Position numbers and translations under genes: made by a program
The notes under the pieces: generated by a model
What the model was told of the DNA's origin: nothing
The model's database searches: none
The model's input: the letters and a program-made list of their open reading frames with translations, nothing else
Shown here: in pieces, positions 35,216-44,600 of the stretch
Layout: every line of letters starts with the position of its first letter
How positions within the stretch are numbered: the first letter of the stretch is position 1
From: Hymenobacter puniceus
GTDB lineage: Bacteria; Bacteroidota; Bacteroidia; Cytophagales; Hymenobacteraceae
Length of the DNA: 64,000 nucleotides
Direction of reading: 5' to 3'
Assembly: GCF_014333525.1 (NCBI RefSeq)
Contig: NZ_JACSCX010000001.1
Span: 124,001-188,000 of the forward strand

Positions 35216-35284
35216 CCCTTAGAGCGAAGTTCTCTGTCGTCAGAGTACTAACTCAATTTCTTCAGCAACTGCCTACCAAAAATT

Positions 35285-35581
35285 ATGCTGATGCGTGAGC
35301 ACAATTACCACGTCTACATTCTCACTAACGCCAATCACACCACCTTATATATCGGCATCACCAACGACTTGTACCGCCGCATTTCCGAGCACAAAGCCGG
35401 GAAGCAGCCGGGGTTTACGCAGACATACAACCTGAACAAGCTAGTCTACTTTGAGCATCATCAGGATGTAAACGCGGCTATTGCGCGGGAAAAGCAGTTG
35501 AAAGCGGGTTCTAGGGCCAAGAAAACAGCCTTGATTGAAACGGAGAATATCGAATGGCTGGACCTGTTTGATAAGATTTGA
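35285..35581 (+). CDS. single-domain GIY-YIG nuclease
   Basis: The 98-residue protein is a bare GIY-YIG nuclease of the UvrC-N/URI-like small-protein group. Its motif is HVYILTN followed by TTLYIGITNDLYRR. It has the conserved His of SEHKAG, the catalytic-site Glu-type region AIAREKQLK, and a C-terminal NIEWLDLF. There is no DNA-binding domain. Small proteins of this type occur in many copies in Bacteroidota genomes and are often placed in dispersed repeats; here it is enclosed by inverted repeats. A second in-frame ATG lies two codons in. It probably nicks DNA; the target is unknown. Confidence 0.88.
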   Translation: MLMREHNYHVYILTNANHTTLYIGITNDLYRRISEHKAGKQPGFTQTYNLNKLVYFEHHQDVNAAIAREKQLKAGSRAKKTALIETENIEWLDLFDKI

Positions 35582-35619
35582 ATAGTATGCTTTCGTCCAG
35601 AGGCTTCTCAACTTAGGGG

Positions 35620-35669
35620 CGGTTAGAGCTTAGAGAGGAAGGATTGCTTCGCTCTGCTCGCAATGACAG
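35620..35669 (-). repeat. right terminal arm of the GIY-YIG element
   Basis: Inverted copy of the left arm: TTAGAGC, AGAGAGGAAGGATTGCTTCG and CTCGCAATGACAG. The possible upstream ATG of the DUF58 gene (35663) is formed by the arm itself (gcaATGACAG). Confidence 0.8.
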
Positions 35670-35674
35670 AAAAT

Positions 35675-37030
35675 ATGAAATCCTTCTTCCTCACCCGTCG
35701 CTTCTTCTTACTTCTTGCCGTGCTGGTGGTGGGGCTGGTGGTGGCGTTTTTTCTGCCGGGCTGGCTGGCGCCGGTGCAGCTGGCGCTGGGCCTGCTGCTG
35801 GTGCTGCTGGCGCTGGATGTGCTGCTGCTCTACGCGCCGGCTCAGTGCGGCGCGGGGCACCTGTTCGGACGGCGCGTGCTGGGCGACAAGCTGGCCAACG
35901 GTTCCGACAACGATATCAGCCTCTACCTCGAAAACCACTACCGCTTCTCGGTCAGCACCGAAACCATCGACGAGATTCCGCACCAGTTTCAGCGCCGCGA
36001 CGTGCTGTTTAAGGCGGCTATCCGGCCAGGCGAAACGCAGGTCATCCGGTATCAGCTGCGGCCGGTGAAGCGCGGCGAGTATGAGTTTGGAGCCCTGAAC
36101 GTGTACGTGGCCTCGCCGTTGGGGCTGGTGCGGCGGCGGTTTCAGTTCGATGAGAAACGAGTGGTGCCGGTGTATCCGTCGTTTCTGCAGATGCGGCAGT
36201 ATGAGCTGCTGGCTATCAGCAACCGCCTAACGGAAGTAGGTGTGAAACGCATCCGGCGGGTGGGACACAGCCTGGAGTTCGAGCAGATCCGGCCTTACGT
36301 GCCCGGCGACGACCCACGCTCCATCAACTGGAAAGCCACCGCCCGCCGCACCACCACCGGCCACGCCGCCGACTCGTTGGTGGTGAACCATTTTCAGGAC
36401 GAACGCGCCCAGCAGGTATACTGCCTGATTGACAAGGGCCGCGTGATGCGCATGCCGTTTGAGGGCCTAAGTCTGCTGGACTACGCCATCAACGCAACGC
36501 TGGTGGTCAGCAACATTGCCATCCTCAAGCATGACAAGGCCGGCCTGATTACCTTCTCGCACCAGCCCGGCGCAGTGCTGCCCGCCGACCGGCGCGGCGG
36601 CCATATACGCAAGCTGCTAGAAGTGCTGTACCGGCAGCGTACTAAGTATCTTGAAACCGACTACGAGCGGCTGTACATCAGCGTCAGGAACAACATTCGG
36701 CAGCGCAGCCTGCTGATTTTATTCACCAATTTCGAGACGCTGAGCGGCATGCAGCGCCAGTTGCCCTACCTGCGCCGCCTCGCCAAAGACCATCTGCTGC
36801 TGGTGGTATTCTTTGAAAACACCGAACTACGCGAGTTTCTGGACACACAGGCTGCCACGCCGCAGGACGTCTACAACCAAACCATTGCCGAGAAATTCGC
36901 GCAGGAAAAACGCCAGATCGTGCGTGAGCTGAACCGCTACGGCATCCACGCCCTGCTCACAGCCCCGCAAAACCTGACGGTAAATACCATCAACAAGTAT
37001 CTGGAGTTCAAGTCGAGAGGACTGATATAG
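35675..37030 (+). CDS. DUF58 domain protein
   Basis: The 451-residue protein has two N-terminal membrane segments (about residues 8-50). It has a beta-rich region with the DUF58 core EQIRPYVPGDDPRSINWKATARR (quoted here only as its key part YVPGDDPRSINWKA, near residues 208-221), and a VWA-like C-terminal domain (QQVYCLIDKGRVM, LLILFTNFETLSG). DUF58 proteins pair with MoxR ATPases as substrates or adaptors. The ATG at 35675 is preferred, since the ATG at 35663 lies inside the inserted repeat arm. The insertion has replaced whatever leader the gene once had. Confidence 0.9.
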   Translation: MKSFFLTRRFFLLLAVLVVGLVVAFFLPGWLAPVQLALGLLLVLLALDVLLLYAPAQCGAGHLFGRRVLGDKLANGSDNDISLYLENHYRFSVSTETIDEIPHQFQRRDVLFKAAIRPGETQVIRYQLRPVKRGEYEFGALNVYVASPLGLVRRRFQFDEKRVVPVYPSFLQMRQYELLAISNRLTEVGVKRIRRVGHSLEFEQIRPYVPGDDPRSINWKATARRTTTGHAADSLVVNHFQDERAQQVYCLIDKGRVMRMPFEGLSLLDYAINATLVVSNIAILKHDKAGLITFSHQPGAVLPADRRGGHIRKLLEVLYRQRTKYLETDYERLYISVRNNIRQRSLLILFTNFETLSGMQRQLPYLRRLAKDHLLLVVFFENTELREFLDTQAATPQDVYNQTIAEKFAQEKRQIVRELNRYGIHALLTAPQNLTVNTINKYLEFKSRGLI

Positions 37031-37050
37031 ACTAAACTTTTATACTGGTA

Positions 37051-37395
37051 ATGCAATATTCAGACATAGTAGTCACTAAAATTCCTCTCGATTCTATTTG
37101 GTTAGACGAAGGAGGAATTTCTGCGAAGCGAATTCGGTACCTTAATCAAGAGGCAGTACGGGATATCATTGCTCAACATCCTATTGTATTTGTGGTAGCT
37201 GACATCGGCGAAAAATTAGAGGGGATAGCTGCTGCACAGTGTTATTCCTTTTGGAAATCAGAGGTTAAACATCACTTAGTAGACCCGTCTGTCACAATCC
37301 ATCTAGACCACTATTTAGGTGGATATGCCTACCTAGCCAGTGAATGGGTCAGGACTAACTCGGCACGTCTAATCTTACTAGAGAAGCTGCATTGA
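37051..37395 (+). CDS. AT-rich orphan hypothetical protein
   Basis: A 114-residue soluble-looking protein (MQYSDIVVTKIPLDSIWLD at its start, ending LILLEKLH) without signal peptide or membrane segments. I recognise no family. Its base composition and codon use are clearly more AT-rich than the DUF58 gene 20 bp upstream, which suggests recent acquisition. It is followed within 20 bp by a solo repeat arm of the GIY-YIG element type, so gene and repeat may have arrived together. Confidence 0.7.
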   Translation: MQYSDIVVTKIPLDSIWLDEGGISAKRIRYLNQEAVRDIIAQHPIVFVVADIGEKLEGIAAAQCYSFWKSEVKHHLVDPSVTIHLDHYLGGYAYLASEWVRTNSARLILLEKLH

Positions 37396-37411
37396 CGGCT
37401 CCCGTTTCTAG

Positions 37412-37460
37412 GCTTTAAGCTTAAAAGGAAGGATTGCTACGTATATACCTCGCAATGATA
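37412..37460 (-). repeat. solo arm of the GIY-YIG element family
   Basis: The minus strand reads TCATTGCGAG, a diverged 9-10 base spacer, then AGCAATCCTTCC and TTAAGCTTAAA, closely following the arms at 35161 and 35669. It has the same orientation as the right arm. There is no partner arm nearby. Confidence 0.65.
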
Positions 37461-37472
37461 ATTCCTCATTCT

Positions 37473-39275
37473 TCAGTCAAAAGCCTCCAGCCGAGCATCA
37501 TCCAGGAGCAGGTTAGCGCTGGTGCCGTAGTAGAGGAAGGTGATGGAGACGTTGTCGAAATCGGCGTTGGGCGGGCGCATGTCGAAGTGCAGCTCGCGGG
37601 GCCAGCCGCCTTCCAGGGCCCGTTGTAGACGCACGGTACGCTCCTTCACCACCTCCTGGCCGCGGCGGAAGCGTACTACGTATTGCGTCATGCGGTTCAT
37701 GTCCCATTCGGTTTGGTCGGCGCGGGCCTGGGCGTAGGCGCGGACCCAAGTGAACTGGCCGGGTTTCACTGGCACCGTCCACTCGGTGCTATACGGGTGT
37801 TCGGCATCGAGGGCGAGAGAACAGGCGCCCTGCAGCGCCGGCGTGCCGCACAGGCCCGGCGCGGGCTGCTCGAAATCCTGCTGCCACAGCACGCGCGTGT
37901 TGCGGGCTTCACCCGTGAATTCGGAGTTGCTGTCGAGCAGCAGGCGGGTTTCGGGGGGCACTTCGTAGCGGAACAGGATGTGGCGCAGGTAGGAGCGGTT
38001 CATGTCGCCGGCCGCCAGCAGGCCCTGGCCGCCGGGAATGGCCATCTGCGTCAGCCAGTAGCCGTAGGCACAGCCCAGCAGCAGCAGCGGCGCCGCGGCC
38101 ACCGCCCAGCGCGGCCGGGCCAGCAGCCAGCGCAACGCGGCCGCCAGCGGCCAGGCCAGTACGGCGTAGCAGTCAATCATGGCGCGTGCACCCAGCCCCC
38201 CGCCGTATAGCCACTCGTTCCAGGCAAACGTGACGTAGGTGAACAGCACCGTAAACACCAGCAGCGGCCAGAACGCCGCCGGTTGCTGCCGCCGCAGTGG
38301 CCCGAAACCCAGCAGCGCCACCACCAACAGCGGCGAATACATCAGCCAGCCCGTGCGGAAGCTGAAAATCCCCTCGAACAGATGCGGCTTCAGCCAGTTG
38401 AAGCCCTGCTCCTGATAGCTGTACACAATCCAGCGGCCGGTGGCATAGTGCCAGTACAGCGGCTGCAGACTCAGCAGCGCGCCACCAGCCACCGCCGCCG
38501 CCAGCAGCAACGGCCAGTGCTGCCGCCAGAACGTGAGCCGCTCCCGTAGCGCAACCCGCGAAGTCAGGCCCCAGAGCAGCGGCAGCACCACGGCCAGCAG
38601 CGCCGTAGGCCGCGTGAGCGTCATCAGCCCGATAATGGCACCGATGCCTACGGCCCTGGCCAAGCTGGACCGCGCGTAGAAAGCGGGCGTGAGCAGCAGC
38701 AGCGCGGCGTACCAGGTCAGCAGCCAGCTGTGCGTCATGCCGGCGTGGCCGGCGCCGCTGTAGGTGAGGTAATTGGTGCCGAGCAGCAGCACCAGCAGCG
38801 CACTCGCCGTGGGCCACTCGCCAAACCGCGGCAGCAGCGCCCGCCGAATCAGCCAGAACCCCAGCACCGACACCAGCAAGCTACCCAGCTTCACGGCCAG
38901 CTGATACGGGGCCGAAAAGCCGTCGGGCAGGTAACCGAGCGGGGCTGCCACGGCATGGGCCGCCAGGAAAAACGGCAGTTGCTGCAGTGCTAGGCCGGCC
39001 GGGTATTTCAGCACGAAGTTTCCGCTAGTGGAGTCTCGGTAGGCCTGGTAGAAATCGGGCGTGGGCTGATACTCGCGCAGGTAGGCGTCGCGGAAGTTCA
39101 GCTCGCGCAGGTCGTGGTAGATGAAGGTGGCCGGCAGGTAGAGGTAGTAGCCGGAAGCATCCCAGTTCAGCACCGGCGACTTATTGCCACTCTGCGGAGC
39201 CGGATAATACCACCAGGCCAGCACCAGCAGCATCGCCGTGCAGGCCCAGGCCGCCCATCGGGAAGGAGAAGTCAT
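37473..39275 (-). CDS. polytopic GT-C-like membrane protein, probable glycosyltransferase
   Basis: The 600-residue protein has about ten to twelve membrane segments, then a C-terminal extracytoplasmic beta domain of about 170 residues (from near residue 430). The early loop contains NWDASGYYLYLPATFIYHDL, an Asp-bearing first loop like the catalytic loop of GT-C glycosyltransferases (dolichyl-phosphate-mannose type, GT39/GT83), so sugar transfer from a lipid donor is plausible. The family cannot be fixed by eye. The ATG at 39275 precedes the first membrane segment; the longer frame upstream runs through non-coding sequence. It is divergent from the hexosaminidase gene. Confidence 0.75.
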   Translation of the reverse strand: MTSPSRWAAWACTAMLLVLAWWYYPAPQSGNKSPVLNWDASGYYLYLPATFIYHDLRELNFRDAYLREYQPTPDFYQAYRDSTSGNFVLKYPAGLALQQLPFFLAAHAVAAPLGYLPDGFSAPYQLAVKLGSLLVSVLGFWLIRRALLPRFGEWPTASALLVLLLGTNYLTYSGAGHAGMTHSWLLTWYAALLLLTPAFYARSSLARAVGIGAIIGLMTLTRPTALLAVVLPLLWGLTSRVALRERLTFWRQHWPLLLAAAVAGGALLSLQPLYWHYATGRWIVYSYQEQGFNWLKPHLFEGIFSFRTGWLMYSPLLVVALLGFGPLRRQQPAAFWPLLVFTVLFTYVTFAWNEWLYGGGLGARAMIDCYAVLAWPLAAALRWLLARPRWAVAAAPLLLLGCAYGYWLTQMAIPGGQGLLAAGDMNRSYLRHILFRYEVPPETRLLLDSNSEFTGEARNTRVLWQQDFEQPAPGLCGTPALQGACSLALDAEHPYSTEWTVPVKPGQFTWVRAYAQARADQTEWDMNRMTQYVVRFRRGQEVVKERTVRLQRALEGGWPRELHFDMRPPNADFDNVSITFLYYGTSANLLLDDARLEAFD

Positions 39276-39440
39276 TAGTAGGGACAATAGGAATACGCTA
39301 GCGCAAATTGCGGAAAAGCCCGCGCTACGCCAATTCTGCGAATGACCTACCGAAAGAAGCTGTTCGCCGGTCCGACGGCGTGGATGGTATTCGACTCTGC
39401 CTTCCTCAACACAACCGGCACGAATGGTGCAGAGCAACAC

Positions 39441-39469
39441 TTGTCGATTCGGCGGGTGCCGTATCTTTC
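39441..39469 (+). promoter_or_regulatory. candidate promoter of the hexosaminidase gene
   Basis: TTG (39441-39443) is followed after 18 nt by TATCTTTC (39462-39469), one mismatch from TAnnTTTG. The -7 box ends 26 nt before the ATG at 39496. Both elements and their spacing fit. Confidence 0.5.
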
Positions 39470-39495
39470 GCCCCCACCCTGCTCTTTTGCTGCTT

Positions 39496-41568
39496 ATGCT
39501 TTTTCGCTTTTTCGCTGTGCTGCTGCTGGCGGCGCTGGTACCGGTTTCGTCGCTGTGGGCGCAGCCGGTTACTTTGGCCAATACTACCCGCAATCTGCTA
39601 CCGGTGCCCACGTCGGTGCGCTGGGGAACGGGTAGCCTGGGCGCCAAGCTGGCGCTGCGGCCGCTACTCACCGGCCCCGCTGACCCATTGCTGACGGCCG
39701 CCGTCGGGCGCACGCTGGACCGGCTGCACCGCAATGGCAGCGCTTTGCCGGCCGGCAGCCCGGCTGCCGCGCCTCTGCAGATTCGCTACGGCCGTGTGGG
39801 TTTGCCCGAGTTGCAGGACGAGGAGCGCTACAGCCTCCGCGTGACGCCCACCGGCGTGCTGATTGACGCGCCCACCACGCTGGGCGTGCTGCGGGCCCTG
39901 ACCACGCTGGAGCAGCTTCCGCAGCCCGACGGCCGCCGCACGGTGCTGCCTGAAGTGGATATTCAGGACCAACCACGTTTCGTGTGGCGGGGCTTACTGA
40001 TTGACGCGGCGCGCCACTTCATGCCGGTTTCGGTCATTAAGCGCAACCTCGACGCTATGGCCGCGGTGAAGCTGAACGTGCTGCATTGGCACCTCGCCGA
40101 CGACCAGGGTTTCCGGGTGGAAAGCAAGGTACTACCGCGCCTGCACGAGGTCAGCGGGCAACACTACAGCCAGGCGCAGGTGCGCGAGGTGCTGCGCTAC
40201 GCCGCCGCCCGCGGCATTCGGGTGTTGCCCGAGTTCGACGTGCCCAGCCACACCATTGCCTGGATGGCGGCCTATCCGCAGTTGGCTTCCAACGACTCCA
40301 TCTACGGTGTGTACCAGAGCTGGCGCACCGCCAACCTCGCCATCGACCCCACCAAGGAAACCACCTACGCTTTGCTCGACACGCTGTTCCGGGAAATGAC
40401 GGCGCTGTTTCCGGACCCGTATTTCCACATCGGCGGCGACGAAAACGACGGGCGGCAGTGGCGCAAAAGTGCGCGCATCATGGAGTTTGCCCGCGTCAAC
40501 GGCATGCTGAAAGCCGATAAGACGCTCGACAAGCACGCCCTGCAGACTTACTTCAACCGCCGGGTGCTGGCCATCGTCACGAAGTACAACAAGAGGATGG
40601 TGGGCTGGGACGAAATCCTGGGCCCCGGCCTGCCGCAGAATGCCGTGATACAAAGCTGGCGCGGCAAAAAGGGCTTGTACGATGCCGCCAAAGCCGGCAA
40701 CCCGGCCTTGCTTTCCAGTGGCTACTACCTCGACCTCTACCTGACGGCCGCCAGCAGCTACAACACCGATCCACTCCCGGCCGATGCGCCCCTGACGCCT
40801 GCGCAGCAAGCCCTGATTCTGGGCGGCGAGGCCACCATGTGGGCCGAGTTTGCCGACAGCGTCGTTATCGATTCGCGCATCTGGCCCCGCGGCGCGGCCG
40901 TGGCCGAGCGGCTGTGGTCGGCGCGCACGGTGCAGGACGTGCCGGATATGTACCGCCGGCTCGAGGTTGTTTCGGGGCAACTGGAGAAGTTGGGGCTGCA
41001 GCACCGTCGCGCGCCGCTGCAGCTGCTGCAACAACTCGCCGGCCCCGATCCAGCCGCTCTGGCACCATTACGCACTTTTGCCGCCGTGCTGGAGCCGGTG
41101 AAGGAATACAAGCGCCACTTCCAGGGCTTCACCTACACCCCCAGCACGCCGCTCACCCGCCTCGTAGATGCCGCCCCCGCCGAATCGGACGTGGCGCGGC
41201 GGTTTAACTGGCGCGTGGATTCGCTGCTGGCGTTGCGCCCCGCCAAAACGGCCTTGGTGCCCCGCACCGCTGCTTCGCGCAACCTCCAGAAGAGCCTGCG
41301 CGAGCAATTAGAACTCTGGCAAACCAACGACACGCGCCTGCAGCCGCTGCTGCTCACCTCCCCCACCCTCGCCGAGTACGCCCCGCTTTCCGGGCAGTTG
41401 CGCCAGCTGGCCGCGCTGGGCCTGGAGCGCCTCACGCAGATGGAGCGCGGCACCGCGCCGTCGGCAGCGTGGCTAGCCGCCGCTCAGAAGCAGCTAGACG
41501 CCGCCAAAGCTCCCGCCGGCCAGACAGAGCTGGCGGTAGTGGCCGGGTTCCGGAAGCTGCTGCTATAG
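39496..41568 (+). CDS. family 20 beta-N-acetylhexosaminidase
   Basis: The 690-residue secreted enzyme removes terminal beta-linked GlcNAc/GalNAc from chitooligosaccharides, glycans or wall fragments. It has a signal peptide (ending SLWAQ), a GH20 N-terminal beta domain (about residues 25-150) and a TIM-barrel with GLLIDAARHFMPV, LHWHLADDQGFR and the catalytic pair Asp315-Glu316 in HIGGDEN. A WPRGAAVAERLW tryptophan motif and a C-terminal helical region follow. The mechanism is substrate-assisted, with the acetamido group as nucleophile. The start at 39496 begins the signal peptide. No T9SS sorting domain is present, so it is likely periplasmic. Confidence 0.94.
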   Translation: MLFRFFAVLLLAALVPVSSLWAQPVTLANTTRNLLPVPTSVRWGTGSLGAKLALRPLLTGPADPLLTAAVGRTLDRLHRNGSALPAGSPAAAPLQIRYGRVGLPELQDEERYSLRVTPTGVLIDAPTTLGVLRALTTLEQLPQPDGRRTVLPEVDIQDQPRFVWRGLLIDAARHFMPVSVIKRNLDAMAAVKLNVLHWHLADDQGFRVESKVLPRLHEVSGQHYSQAQVREVLRYAAARGIRVLPEFDVPSHTIAWMAAYPQLASNDSIYGVYQSWRTANLAIDPTKETTYALLDTLFREMTALFPDPYFHIGGDENDGRQWRKSARIMEFARVNGMLKADKTLDKHALQTYFNRRVLAIVTKYNKRMVGWDEILGPGLPQNAVIQSWRGKKGLYDAAKAGNPALLSSGYYLDLYLTAASSYNTDPLPADAPLTPAQQALILGGEATMWAEFADSVVIDSRIWPRGAAVAERLWSARTVQDVPDMYRRLEVVSGQLEKLGLQHRRAPLQLLQQLAGPDPAALAPLRTFAAVLEPVKEYKRHFQGFTYTPSTPLTRLVDAAPAESDVARRFNWRVDSLLALRPAKTALVPRTAASRNLQKSLREQLELWQTNDTRLQPLLLTSPTLAEYAPLSGQLRQLAALGLERLTQMERGTAPSAAWLAAAQKQLDAAKAPAGQTELAVVAGFRKLLL

Positions 41569-41589
41569 CGCTGTTTTTTATATCACACA

Positions 41590-41628
41590 AAGAAGCCGCC
41601 GTACTCATACAGCGGCTTCTTTCATTTT
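41590..41628. terminator. bidirectional terminator between convergent genes
   Basis: AAGAAGCCGC (41590-41599) pairs with GCGGCTTCTT (41612-41621), with TTTCATTTT on the plus side and an A-rich flank on the other. It can end both the hexosaminidase gene and the minus-strand outer-membrane protein gene. Confidence 0.75.
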
Positions 41629-41649
41629 CTACACACAGCCATTGCATCC

Positions 41650-44600
41650 CTAGAACAGCACCGACACCTGCATGCGGCCGGTGTGCACCGCTCCTATGCC
41701 GTTGGCTTTGCGGCCATCATACGCTACGCTCAGGTTGAGGCCGTTGCTCAGGCGCTGCTCGGCGTTTAGGTTCCAGGTGAAGTTGCTGCCGGGGCGCAGG
41801 GCGTTCAGGATTTCCAGGCCTACTACCGAGTCCTGGGTGCCGTCGAAGTTGATGCGCACGTAGCGCGTGGTGGCCGTGATGGTGCGCTTGCTGACCTGGC
41901 TGATGCGGGTTTCGATACCCAGCTCGTCGAAGATGCCGCGGGCTTTGTTGGCGTCGTTGATGGGCGCGACGTTGTTTTTGTCGGTGCGCAGGTAGGTGCC
42001 GGTGAAGCGGAACGTGCCGTTGGGCTGGTAGCTGATTTCGGGGGCCAGCTCGTAGGCCAGCACCCGAAAATTGCGGGTTTCCAGGTAGGTGGAGCTGTTT
42101 TGCCGGATGGTGCGGCTCAGGTTCAGGCGGCCCGTAAACGACTGCGCCAGCGTGCGACGCAGCAGCAGACTTTGCGCCGCCAGGTTGCGGATGTCGGAGC
42201 CCTGCGTGAGCAGCACCTTCTGCTGGGTTTGCTGCACAGTCATTTCGGCCCCGAAAATGGGATTGGACCGATTGAAATACAGCGTATTGCGCAGCAGCTT
42301 ATTAAGGCTCAGCAGTAAGGAATCTTCAGTCTGAAACGCAAACGGGTTCAGGCGCGACGACAGGCTGTTATCCGTCGTACGGCGGTCCAGCGTGACGGTG
42401 CTGATGGCCGAGAAGCGGGCTGCGGCCGCGCGCCAGCCGCCGGCGTCGCGCCAGGTGCGCGGGGCGCTGGTAGTGAGGCGGTAGCTGAAGCGGTTGGTGA
42501 AGGCCAGAATATAGTCGTCGGTGGGCAGGTACACCTTGATGTGGGTGCGGTAGACGGCATCCGAGGTTTGGGCTTCCAGAAATTCGTCGCGGTCCTCCGT
42601 GTTGTTGCCGTTGGTGTCGCCGCCGTAGTAGTGCGTGCCCTGGCCGTTGGGCACGGCCACGAAGGCGTAGTCGCGCTTCAGCTCGCGGCCGGTGGCCACT
42701 TGGTAGCTCAGCTCCGAACGGATCTGGTTTTGCAGAAAGCTGGCATTCCAGTCGATTTTGGCCAATACGTTGCGCTGCCGGGCACTGTCGCGCACGGCTA
42801 GGTCGCGGTAGGTAGCCAGCACGGCCAGGTCCTGGCTTTTGCCGAGGCGCGTGGCCATGGTGCCCTGCCAGGTTTGGGCGGTGCTGCGCGGTTGAATGGC
42901 AGTTTGCTCCAGGTTGGGCGTTTGGTCGCGTCGGAAAGTATAGTCGGCGCGGAAGCGGGTGCGGGCCGAATCCTGGCTTTGCAGAAACACATTGTGCTCG
43001 TCGAAGTAGTTGGCCGACGTAACGGAGTCGCCGGTGGGCAGCACCACCCGGTTTTTATCGAACCGATACGCGTAGCCGGGCACGATGGGCGCGCCCACGT
43101 AGCGCGCCGCGGCCTCGCCCCGCGCCCACCGGGAATCCTTACGTCCGGCTTGCGAATTGAGCAGAAACAAGCTGCCGCGCAGCTGCACATCCCCGATCTG
43201 ACGGGCAGCATCCAGCCAGTGCTGCAGCCCGCTCACTTCCCCCGACCGAAACCGGCGGCTGAGGCGGTAATTGACAGCGTTGTTTCCGTCTTTGGCCGCG
43301 CCCACCGCAAAGTTCAGGATGTTGTCGGCGTGGGCCTCGCGGCGGGTGGCGTTGCCCTGCACGGTGCTGGCGGTGCTCCAGTTGCGGTCAAACTCGATGT
43401 CGCGGAACCGATCCACGGGCGCAAACCGGCTGCTGGTGTATTCGTAATCGAGGGCGCTGCGGAAGCGGTAGTCGCGCAGGAAGCCCATGTTGGGCAGGCG
43501 GCGGTCCTGCACGGCGTAGCCCACGCGCATGGCCTGGCCTTTATCGGAGGCCGGCGAAAATCGGTTCAGGTCCAGCTCCGACACGGCCAGATCGACAAAC
43601 ACGGTGGCCGTGGAATCCAGCTGAAAGCTGGCCCCGCTGGACACAATCTGCTTGAGCAGCGGCGCCGGCAGCAGCCGGATGGGCGCGTAGCGGCCCTGCC
43701 GCACGCCCGCCACCGGCGCCACAAACTCGAACACCCGCCCATTGGCGCCCGGAAAGCGGGTGCTCAGGTTGTAGTCGCCGTTGCCAACTCCGACTTCCGT
43801 GAAGCGCACGTTGTACACGTCGCGCGTGGAATCGGCCGGGTACGTGAATACCTCCACGGGCAGGTTGTTAATGGTGCGGGTTTCGCGGTTGTAAAGCACC
43901 TGCGTGCGGGTGTAGGCTACGGGGCTCCCGCCGCCGGGCGTGCTGGCCTGGGCCACGTTGTCGGGCAGGTCGCGCAGGCGCTGTCGGTCCACGCTGTCGA
44001 GCTGCAGGTTGGGCGAATTGTCGGGGTTGTCGGCTTCGCGGTAGAAGTTGGCGTGCACGTTCAGGCGGCCCACTTGCTGGTAGTGGCTGGCGTGGTAGAG
44101 CGAGCGGGCGTAGTTGAAATCGGAATACTCGAAGTCAATCTTGATGCGCGAATTGCGGGTGATGAGATGCTGGGGCGAGAACGTGACTTCGGCCTGGTTG
44201 TAGTCGATGATATAGTCGTTGTCGAAGCCACGCGTCAGCAGGCGGCCGTCCAGGTACACCCGCTCGGAGTTGGCCAGCACGATGATGAACTGCTCGCCGT
44301 TGGGCCCGCGCAAACGGTACGGCCCCTGCACGTTCTCAATTGGAGCCACGTCGATACTGGCAAATTTGCCCTTAGCCACGCCACCCGCTACCGTAGTCGA
44401 CGACCGAATGGGCCCGAACCGGCTGCGCGTTTCGTTTGCCACGGTGGTGCCGGCCGCCTGCGGCACGCCAAGCCCCACCGGCGGCAATGTGGCGCTGGGC
44501 GCTGTAGTAGCACCCTGCTGCCCGCCGTTGGTGATAGTGGTGGTGGTGTACGAACCGGAGCCAACGCCCGGATAGCTACTCAGCGGTGTAAGCTGCGGTG

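Larger units (their letters stand above)
35161..35669 (+). mobile_element. putative small mobile unit: GIY-YIG gene between terminal inverted repeats
   Basis: A 509-bp segment carries a single GIY-YIG gene and ends in imperfect inverted repeats of about 50 bp (CTGTCATTGCGAG, 13 of 13 identical; then CGAAGCAATCCTTCCTCTCT, 20 of 20 identical). No target duplication is obvious at the edges and no transposase is present. It interrupts moxR and DUF58, which are normally neighbours. A related solo arm lies at 37412-37460. This is inferred to be a mobile or gene-conversion unit driven by the nuclease; movement is not shown by this sequence alone. Confidence 0.6.

Noticed and set aside
35161..37460. 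A composite transposon including DUF58 between the outer arms
   Set aside because: DUF58 belongs to the ancestral moxR cluster and the outer arms have a layout better explained by independent insertions.
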